This document shows, in pieces, positions 58,349 through 64,000 of a stretch of 64,000 bases of DNA. A model generated the notes under the pieces. The model was given only the letters and a program-made list of their open reading frames with translations. It did not search any database and was not told where the DNA came from. A program made the position numbers and the translations under genes. The DNA lies in NCBI RefSeq assembly GCF_900169505.1, contig NZ_LT827021.1, positions 806,001 to 870,000 of the forward strand. Direction: 5' to 3'. The DNA is from Arabiibacter massiliensis (GTDB lineage: Bacteria; Actinomycetota; Coriobacteriia; Coriobacteriales; Eggerthellaceae). The stretch's first letter is position 1. Each line of letters opens with the position of its first letter.

Positions 58349-59215
58349 TTAATCGCGGCCCTCGGCCGCCGCATGCAGCGCCGCCACCTCGTCTGCGGAA
58401 AGCTCGCGCCACTCCCCGCGTGCAAGGCCCCCCAGCTCGAGCGGCCCGAACGAGTCGCGGTGCAGCGCCACCACCGGGTGACCGATGGCCCCCAGCATGC
58501 GCTTGACCTGGCGCTTCCTTCCTTCGTGCAGGCAGATGCGCACGAAGGAGCGCGCGTCGACCCGGCCCCGGCACACGTCGGCGTACTCGCGCGAGGAACG
58601 CGGCGGCACCGCGGGCGGCACGTCGAGCACCCGTCCCGCGCGCGCGGCCTGCCCTCCTTCGAGCAGGCGCGCGTCGGCCGGCAGGGCGGGCCCGTCGTCG
58701 AGCTCGATGCCGCTTCGCAGCTGCTCGAGCTCGCGCTCCGTCGGCCGGCCCTCCACGCAGGCCAGGTAGCGCTTCACCACATGGCGCTTCGGGTGCAGCA
58801 GGCCGTTTCCCAGCTCGCCGTCGGTGGAGAACAGCAGAAGCCCCGTCGTGTCGGCGTCGAGCCGGCCCACCGGGAAGAGCCCCGGGTAGGCATCCGTCGG
58901 CACGAGCTCGGCCACGGTCGGTCGGCCCTGCGGGTCCGACATCGTGGTCACGTAGCCGGCGGGCTTGTGCAGCATGAGCGTGACCGGCCCGTCCGCGAGC
59001 CGCACCACGCGCCCGTCCACCGCCACCTCGTCCACGAGCGGGTCCACCTTGCTCCCGAGCTCGGTCACCACCTGCCCGTTCACGGTGACGCGCCCCGCCG
59101 TCATGAGGTTCTCCGACCCCCGCCGGCTCGCCGCCCCCGCCCGCGCGAGGAACTTCTGCAACCGCATAGGCACGATGCGGTCGTCCGATCCGGGATTCTG
59201 CCCCAGCTCGCTCAT
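58349..59215 (-). CDS. Pseudouridine synthase (RluB/RsuA family)
   Basis: This 288-residue protein has an N-terminal S4 RNA-binding domain (MRLQKFLARAGAASRRGSENLM, about 17-38) and a catalytic domain whose active-site motif is VGRLDADTTGLLLF (Asp in GRLDADT). The C-terminal region has FVRICLHEGRKRQVKRML, typical of the RluB/RluE/RsuA group that modifies 23S or 16S rRNA. An internal stretch (RAGRVLDVPPAVPPRSSREYADVC) is longer than usual. The ATG at 59215 has GAAGGTGG. It lies downstream of scpB, a conserved neighbour. Confidence 0.92.
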   Translation of the reverse strand: MSELGQNPGSDDRIVPMRLQKFLARAGAASRRGSENLMTAGRVTVNGQVVTELGSKVDPLVDEVAVDGRVVRLADGPVTLMLHKPAGYVTTMSDPQGRPTVAELVPTDAYPGLFPVGRLDADTTGLLLFSTDGELGNGLLHPKRHVVKRYLACVEGRPTERELEQLRSGIELDDGPALPADARLLEGGQAARAGRVLDVPPAVPPRSSREYADVCRGRVDARSFVRICLHEGRKRQVKRMLGAIGHPVVALHRDSFGPLELGGLARGEWRELSADEVAALHAAAEGRD

Positions 59216-59270
59216 CGCCCACCTTCGATCTTCGCAAAATGTCCTCCGAAACCGCAACGGAAGCAGTGCG

Positions 59271-59369
59271 GCGGCTGCGACGGGCCAAGGCGATGCCCAC
59301 CAAGCGAGTTCCGCAGCGCAGCGAGGACTGTTTGAGCGACTGGGCATCGCCTTGGCCCATCGCAGCCGC
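59271..59369. repeat. Inverted repeat with 29-bp arms between scpB and the pseudouridine synthase gene
   Basis: Arms 59271-59299 and 59341-59369 (containing GGGCCAAGGCGATGCCCA and its complement) match at 28 of 29 positions around a 41-bp centre. It is followed by no T-run and is larger than a standard terminator. Confidence 0.8.
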
Positions 59370-59377
59370 AAGGGGAG

Positions 59378-60187
59378 CTATTCGTCATCGGTCTCGAACG
59401 TCAGGTTGTCGAAGTCGATCTTCTCCACCAGGCCGAACCCGCTCGCCATGGCCTCGGCGAGCATCCGCTGGGCGGCGTCCGCGGCGGCCTCCTCGCGGGG
59501 GCTCTCCATGCTCACGACCGCCGCGTCGTCGTCGAGATCGAACTCCACGCCGTCGAGCGGGTCGCCCCCCTCCCCGTCCAGGCGCGCGCCCTCGGCGATG
59601 CGCACGTCCTCGCGCGTGGCCGAGAGGCGCTCGCGGATGAACGCGCGCGTGTCGTCATCGGGCGCGAACTGGTCCAGATCCGGCAGGTCGGCGGTGGAGC
59701 GCAGGCCGAACTTCTCCAAGAACGCGCGCGTCGTGGCGTAGAGCACGGGATTGCCCGGCGAGTCGGCCGTGCCCGCCTCGCGCACGAGCCCCTTCTCCAC
59801 GAGCGAGTTGATGGAGCTGTCGGAGTTCACGCCGCGCACGCTGGCCACGCCGCTGCGCGTGACCGGCTGCAGGTACGCCACGATGGCGAGCGTCTCCATG
59901 GCCGCCTGCGAGAGCTTGCGCGTGTCCCACGAGAGCACGTAGCGCTCGATGAGCTCGTGGTACGCGGGATGGGTGTACAGCCGCCATCCGCCGGCCACCT
60001 CGCGCAGCTGGATGCCGCGGTCCTCCTCGGCCAGCTGCTCGCGCAGCTCCACGAGCGCGCGCTCCGCCTCGGCGGGCTCCACCTCCAGCATGTCGGCGAG
60101 CGCGATGGTGCCCACCGGCTCGTCGGTTACGAACAGCAGGGCCTCCACGGCCCCTTTGAGCTGGCTTTCCTGCAATCCTTGGAACAT
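59378..60187 (-). CDS. scpB: Segregation and condensation protein B
   Basis: ScpB is the winged-helix kite subunit of the SMC-ScpA-ScpB condensin. The 269-residue protein begins MFQGLQESQLKGAVEALLFV. It has the conserved LYTHPAYHELIERYV and LSQAAMETLAIVAYLQPVTRSGVASVRGVNS segments (split here as motifs). The acidic C-terminal 80 residues (DLDDD, ETDDE) exceed the usual length. It starts 6 bp after the scpA stop. SMC is encoded at 3.8-7.4 kb of the same window. Confidence 0.95.
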   Translation of the reverse strand: MFQGLQESQLKGAVEALLFVTDEPVGTIALADMLEVEPAEAERALVELREQLAEEDRGIQLREVAGGWRLYTHPAYHELIERYVLSWDTRKLSQAAMETLAIVAYLQPVTRSGVASVRGVNSDSSINSLVEKGLVREAGTADSPGNPVLYATTRAFLEKFGLRSTADLPDLDQFAPDDDTRAFIRERLSATREDVRIAEGARLDGEGGDPLDGVEFDLDDDAAVVSMESPREEAAADAAQRMLAEAMASGFGLVEKIDFDNLTFETDDE

Positions 60188-60193
60188 GCGGGA

Positions 60194-60988
60194 CTACCCT
60201 TCCTCCCCGACGGACGTGAGGGCGTCGTCCCCGTCGAGCAGAAGCTCGCCCGAGCCCTCGATGTAGCGTATGTCGATGTCGCCGAACTGCTCGACCTGCT
60301 CGATCCGCACCATGCCGCGCTTGTACAGCTCGAGGATGGCGAGGAACGTCACCACCACGACGGGCGTCGGCGTGCGCACGTCCACGAGCTCGGAAAAGCT
60401 CAGGCGCTTCTTGTTGCGGATGCGCTGGTGGATGGCGCGCACGTGCACCTCCACGGGGATAGGCTTCGCGGCGATGTGCTCGGATTCCAAAAGGAACACG
60501 TCGCGGCGCGCGAGGGCCCGGGCGGCCAGGAGCGCCAGGCCGTCGAGCGTGACGTCCTTCAGATAGTCGGGCATGAGGTTCAAGAAGCACGCGTCGGGGC
60601 CGAAGGGGCGCGGGTGCATGCGGCCCTCGGACACGAAGCGCATGTGCAGCGCGCTGGCCGCGTTCTTGTACTGCTTGTACGCGAGCAGGCGCTCCACCAG
60701 GATGTCGCGCGCTTCGCTGGGGGCGAGCTCGGCGATGTCGTCGTCCACCGCGTCGCGCTCGCGCGGCAGCAGGCTCTCGGCCTTGATCTCCAGCAGCGTC
60801 GAGGCCACCAGCAGGAAGTCGCTCGCCACGTCGAGGTCGAGCGTGTCCATGCGGCTGACCTCGGCCAGGTACTGGTCGGCGATCTGCGTGATCGATATCG
60901 CTCCGATGTCCACCTTCTGGCGGCTGACCAGGTACAGCAGAAGATCGAACGGCCCCTCGAAACTGTCTATGCGAACCTTGTACGACAC
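60194..60988 (-). CDS. scpA: Segregation and condensation protein A
   Basis: ScpA is the kleisin that bridges the SMC heads. The 264-residue protein has the N-terminal signature FEGPFDLLLYLV (9-20), VDIGAISITQIADQYL, and LEIKAESLLPR near 66-76. The C-terminal winged helix (about 190-250, VTFLAILELYKRGMVRIEQ) contacts the SMC head. The gene is 12 bp after the M50 protease gene, giving the order M50-scpA-scpB. Confidence 0.96.
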   Translation of the reverse strand: MSYKVRIDSFEGPFDLLLYLVSRQKVDIGAISITQIADQYLAEVSRMDTLDLDVASDFLLVASTLLEIKAESLLPRERDAVDDDIAELAPSEARDILVERLLAYKQYKNAASALHMRFVSEGRMHPRPFGPDACFLNLMPDYLKDVTLDGLALLAARALARRDVFLLESEHIAAKPIPVEVHVRAIHQRIRNKKRLSFSELVDVRTPTPVVVVTFLAILELYKRGMVRIEQVEQFGDIDIRYIEGSGELLLDGDDALTSVGEEG

Positions 60989-61000
60989 GGCTGCGCCCCG

Positions 61001-61678
61001 CTATCCGCCGAACGAGAACAGCAGGTCGAACACGTTGCCGGCCGTGAAGTCCAGGTAGATGCCGATGGGGTTGAAATGCAGCACGTAGGGCACGAGCAGC
61101 ACCACGATGAGGAACACGGGCATCGCGTAGCGCTGCACCTTGTAGTACTGCGGCAGGTACTTCGGCGGCAGGAAGAACGCGAAGATGGACGAGCCGTCCA
61201 GCGGCGGTATGGGCAGCAGGTTGAAGAACATCAGGTACAGGTTGATCAGCGAGAACATGGGCAAAAACAGCGTGAGGAAGTAATAGAACACCTCGTTCTG
61301 CACGAGCGCGCCCACCGGCAGCACGAACATGAGCAGCGTGTACACGAGCGCGCCGAGGATGGCGAGCGCCAGGTTGGCGGCCGGGCCCGCGAGCCCCACG
61401 ATGAGGTCGCCCTTGCGCGGGTCCTTGAAGTACGCGGGGTTGTACGGCACCGGCTTCGCGTAGCCGAACACGGGCATGTTCATGGCCATGAGCAGAAGCG
61501 GCATGATGACGGTTCCGAAGGGGTCGATGTGCTTGAGCGGGTTGAACGACAGCCGCCCCGCGCGCTTGGCCGTGGGGTCGCCTAACCTGTAGGCCGCGAA
61601 GCCGTGGCAGGCCTCGTGGCACACGATGGCGGGGACGAAGCTCAAGATGGAGCAGATGAGATAGGGTATCGATATCAT
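61001..61678 (-). CDS. Site-2 protease family protein (M50)
   Basis: This 225-residue membrane protein is of the M50 site-2 metalloprotease family. The zinc motif HEACH is at 21-25 in the first membrane helix, and the third ligand is in LLPIPPLDGSSI (about 150-161). It has about five to six hydrophobic segments and no PDZ domain, so it is the small Rip3/YwhC type with unknown substrate. It is the first gene of an operon with scpA and scpB, an arrangement common in Gram-positive bacteria. Confidence 0.92.
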   Translation of the reverse strand: MISIPYLICSILSFVPAIVCHEACHGFAAYRLGDPTAKRAGRLSFNPLKHIDPFGTVIMPLLLMAMNMPVFGYAKPVPYNPAYFKDPRKGDLIVGLAGPAANLALAILGALVYTLLMFVLPVGALVQNEVFYYFLTLFLPMFSLINLYLMFFNLLPIPPLDGSSIFAFFLPPKYLPQYYKVQRYAMPVFLIVVLLVPYVLHFNPIGIYLDFTAGNVFDLLFSFGG

Positions 61679-61817
61679 AGTGCCGACAAGTCTAGCGCAA
61701 CCGCGCCCCGCGACAGGCTGACGGGGCGAAACTTCACAAGTAAACGAGCGCGGCGGGCCCCGCCGCCGAGGGGCGCGTCACAGCCTTTCGCGCGAAGGGA
61801 GCGCGTACTAGGCCCCT

Positions 61818-62043
61818 TCCGTCTTTTGTCTGAGCGGAGCGCGCCAGCTTCCTTTTGCCATCCTGAAGTGGAGCGCGCCAGCTTCCCTTTGTCATCCTGA
61901 GCGGAGCGCGCCAGCTTCCCTTTGTCATCCTGAGCGAGCGTAGCGAGTCGAAGGATCCCGCGCGGTGTCAACTGGAAGACTTTCAGCTGGCGCCGCACGG
62001 GATCCTTCGACTCCGCGGCTTCGCCGCTTCGCTCAGGATGACA
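61818..62043. repeat. Dispersed repeat with three tandem left units
   Basis: Three direct units of TTTGTCATCCTGAGCGGAGCGCGCCAGCTTCC type (one with AAGTGG variation) precede GTCGAAGGATCCC, a centre and the inverted half ending CGCTCAGGATGACAAA. It lies between the M50 gene and the serC terminator. Confidence 0.88.
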
Positions 62044-62047
62044 AACT

Positions 62048-62079
62048 GAAAGCGCCCGCCGGTTTCGGCGGGCGCTTTC
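62048..62079 (-). terminator. serC terminator
   Basis: GAAAGCGCCCGCCG pairs with CGGCGGGCGCTTTC around a 4-nt loop (14 bp), with TTTCAGTTTG on the minus strand. It lies 10 bp after the serC stop. Confidence 0.85.
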
Positions 62080-62088
62080 CGCGCGCCC

Positions 62089-63171
62089 TTACGCGTTCTC
62101 CTCCTCGAACTTCTTCATGAAGGCCACCAGCGCCTCCACGCCTTCGCGGGGCATGGCGTTGTAGATGCTCGCGCGCATACCGCCCACGCTGCGGTGGCCC
62201 TTGATGTTCTCGATGCCGGCCTTCTTCGCCTCGGCGACGAACTTCGCGTCCAGCTCGTCGCTTCCCGTGACGAACGGCACGTTCATGATGGAGCGATCCT
62301 CCACGCGCGCGGTGCCCTTGAAGAGCTTGCTCGCGTCAAGGTAGTCGTAGAGCAGCTGCGCCTTCTCGACGTTGCGCTTCTGCATGCCCTCGAGGCCGCC
62401 CTGCTCCTTCAGCCACTTGAACACGAGGCCGCAGATGTAGATGCCGTAGCACGGCGGGGTGTTATACAGGCTGTCGTTGTCGGCCATGGTCTTGTAGCGC
62501 AGCATGGTGGGCGTGCCAGGGAACACGTCTTCGCTGATCAGGTCGTCGCGGATGATGACGATGGCCACGCCCGCCGGGCCGACGTTCTTCTGCACGCCGC
62601 CGTAGATGAGGCCGTACTTCTCCACGTCGATGGGCTCGGAGAGGAAGCACGACGACACGTCGGCCACGAGCGGCTTGCCGTTCGTGTCGGGCAGCTCGTG
62701 GTAGACGGTGCCGTAGATGGTCTCGTTCTGGCAGATGTAGACGTAGTCGGCGTCGTCGGAGAGCTCGAGGGCGTGCACGTCGGGCACGTAGGAGAAGTTC
62801 TCGTCCTCGGAGCTGGCGATGCAGCGCGCGTCGCCGTACATCTTGGCCTCCTTGAAGGCCTTCTTCGACCAGGAGCCGCTCACGATGTAGTCGGCCACCT
62901 TGTTATGCATGAGGTTCATGGGGATGGCCGCGAACTGCGTGGACGCGCCGCCCTGCAAAAACAGCACGCGATAGTTGTCCGGGATGCCCATGAGGTCGCG
63001 CAGGTCCTGCTCGGCGGTCTCGATGATGCCCTTGAACGCGGCGGAGCGGTGGGACATCTCCATGACCGACATGCCGCAGCCCTGATAGTCGAGCATCTCG
63101 GACGCGGCTTGCGCGAGCACCTCCTCGGGCAGCACCGCGGGACCGGCGGAGAAATTGTACACTCGAGCCAT
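62089..63171 (-). CDS. serC: Phosphoserine aminotransferase
   Basis: SerC transaminates 3-phosphohydroxypyruvate to phosphoserine, for serine and also pyridoxal phosphate synthesis. The 360-residue protein begins MARVYNFSAGPAVLPEEVL, the family signature. It has the PLP lysine in YGGVQKNVGPAG (about 188-199) and SIYNAMPREGVEALVAFM at the C-terminus. The ATG at 63171 has AAGGAGG. It is monocistronic, with a strong terminator. serA and serB are not in the window. Confidence 0.96.
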   Translation of the reverse strand: MARVYNFSAGPAVLPEEVLAQAASEMLDYQGCGMSVMEMSHRSAAFKGIIETAEQDLRDLMGIPDNYRVLFLQGGASTQFAAIPMNLMHNKVADYIVSGSWSKKAFKEAKMYGDARCIASSEDENFSYVPDVHALELSDDADYVYICQNETIYGTVYHELPDTNGKPLVADVSSCFLSEPIDVEKYGLIYGGVQKNVGPAGVAIVIIRDDLISEDVFPGTPTMLRYKTMADNDSLYNTPPCYGIYICGLVFKWLKEQGGLEGMQKRNVEKAQLLYDYLDASKLFKGTARVEDRSIMNVPFVTGSDELDAKFVAEAKKAGIENIKGHRSVGGMRASIYNAMPREGVEALVAFMKKFEEENA

Positions 63172-63289
63172 GGATGACCTCCTTGATACGCTTCTAGACA
63201 ATGCGGTCAAGTATACACGCGAAAGCAGCGGGCGGCGCGCTTTATCCCGCTAAAGCGGCGAATCTGCGCATGGACGGTCGGAGGGGCCT

Positions 63290-63363
63290 GCGGGGCGCAT
63301 TGTCGCCCGAAACGTACGGTTTTCCGCCCGAAACCGTACGTTTCGGGCGACAATGCGCCCCGC
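63290..63363. repeat. Perfect palindrome with 33-bp arms
   Basis: Arms 63290-63322 and 63331-63363 are exact reverse complements (with ATTGTCGCCCGAAACGTACG in the left arm) around an 8-base centre. It abuts the trmL stop and no T-run follows. It could end trmL transcription or bind a protein; a mobile palindrome is also possible. Confidence 0.85.
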
Positions 63364-63822
63364 CTACCCGAGTCCCGGCCATCCCTGCTGGCGAAGGGCC
63401 TCGTAGGCGGCGACGGCCACGGCGTTGCTCAGGTTGAGGCTCCGCAGGCCCTCGCGCATGGGGATGCGCACGCAGCGGTTCGCGTGCGCCTCGATGAGGC
63501 CGAGCGGCAGCCCCCGGCTCTCGCGGCCGAACACGAGGAACGCGCCCGGCCCGTAGGATGCCTCGGCGAAGGAGCGGTGCGACTGCCCGGTGAACAGGTG
63601 CAGCTCGCCCGCGCCATGCGCCTCGAAGAACGCCTCGACGCAGGGCCAGCGCACGAGGTCCACCTCGTCCCAGTAGTCGCAGCCGGCGCGCGCGAGCTGC
63701 TTGGCCGTGAGCCGGAACCCCATCGGCTCCACCAGGTGCAGCCGCGCGCCCACGCACGCGCACGTCCGCGCGATGTTCCCCGTGTTCTGCGGGATCTCGG
63801 GCTCCACGAGGACTATGTTCAA
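63364..63822 (-). CDS. trmL: tRNA (cytidine34-2'-O)-methyltransferase
   Basis: TrmL is a SPOUT methyltransferase that modifies the wobble base of some tRNA-Leu. The 152-residue protein begins MNIVLVEPEIPQNTGNIART, the family hallmark. The knot segments FGRESRGLP (about 98-106) and IPMREGLRSLNLSNAVAV (about 120-137) match the SAM-binding region. Length is typical. Dispersed repeats lie directly upstream of the start. Confidence 0.95.
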   Translation of the reverse strand: MNIVLVEPEIPQNTGNIARTCACVGARLHLVEPMGFRLTAKQLARAGCDYWDEVDLVRWPCVEAFFEAHGAGELHLFTGQSHRSFAEASYGPGAFLVFGRESRGLPLGLIEAHANRCVRIPMREGLRSLNLSNAVAVAAYEALRQQGWPGLG

Positions 63823-63828
63823 CCGGCT

Positions 63829-64000
63829 GTCATCCTGAGCGGAGGCGCGCAGCGCCGGAGTCGAAGGATCCCCTGCGGCGTCAGCAGGAGCGTTAACGGC
63901 TGACGCCGCACGGGATCCTTCGGCTCGCTTCGCTCGCTCAGGATGACAAGAGGGGACGCCCGCTCGCTCAGGATGACAAAGGGGGACGCCCGCTCGCTCA
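63829..64000. repeat. Dispersed repeat cluster running off the right edge
   Basis: TGTCATCCTGAGCGGAG...GTCGAAGGATCCC and its inverted half are followed by two CGCTCGCTCAGGATGACAA units at the window end. No gene is seen here. Confidence 0.85.

Overview
The window is G+C-rich (roughly two thirds by eye) and densely coded, mostly on the minus strand. It looks like the chromosome of a Coriobacteriia member, most likely Eggerthellaceae (Eggerthella or Gordonibacter type). The reasons are a membrane-embedded LuxR regulator beside secreted multihaem and molybdopterin enzymes, bacterial rpmF-plsX-rnc-smc and aroA-cmk clusters, a BagA/BagB-like ArsA pair, and abundant intergenic palindromes. The family assignment is an inference from gene content; no rRNA, tRNA, CRISPR array, prophage or full-size IS element was seen.

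Layout. 1-14.4 kb: an MBL-fold hydrolase running off the left edge, ftsY, a PadR/DUF2812 pair, a small membrane protein, a nested repeat, smc-rnc-plsX-rpmF, an ABC exporter and two tandem ClC-type channels. 14.6-19.8 kb: a respiratory-type island with a lipoprotein, a triheme cytochrome fused to a sulfite-oxidase-like domain, a second such enzyme split into two ORFs, and a membrane LuxR regulator. 19.9-27.5 kb: a GntR-ABC operon, an FAD oxidoreductase with TetR, four perfect parS sites, a 260-bp inverted-repeat element, and an AraC-GNAT-HelD fusion. 27.7-34.9 kb: DUF177, a coiled-coil protein, coaD-rsmD-recG, a FakA-like kinase, Asp23 and rpmB. 35.5-43.3 kb: a zinc-ribbon protein, Nif3, PHP phosphatase, cysteine desulfurase, rpe, a DNA-repair methyltransferase and a VanZ-RDD-YjeF_N fusion. 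43.8-54.7 kb: gpsA-plsY-der-radical SAM (with an in-frame repeat insertion), a HigA-like protein, two ArsA ATPases, MarR, ispH and plsC. 54.9-64 kb: cmk-aroA-tyrA, a pseudouridine synthase, scpB-scpA, an M50 protease, serC and trmL.

How it works together. Many genes are housekeeping: phospholipid synthesis (plsX, plsY, gpsA, plsC), ribosome biogenesis, SRP targeting and shikimate metabolism. All three condensin subunits (SMC, ScpA, ScpB) lie in the window together with five perfect 16-bp parS sites, the sites where ParB loads condensin. This suggests a stretch close to the replication origin, although parA, parB and dnaA are not here.

The most unusual items are the AraC-GNAT-HelD fusion, the VanZ-RDD-YjeF_N fusion, a structured inverted-repeat element with a conserved core beside parS and carrying a smaller element with an 8-bp target duplication, and a dispersed palindromic repeat that has entered coding sequences, supplied stop codons and apparently supplied a promoter -35 box.
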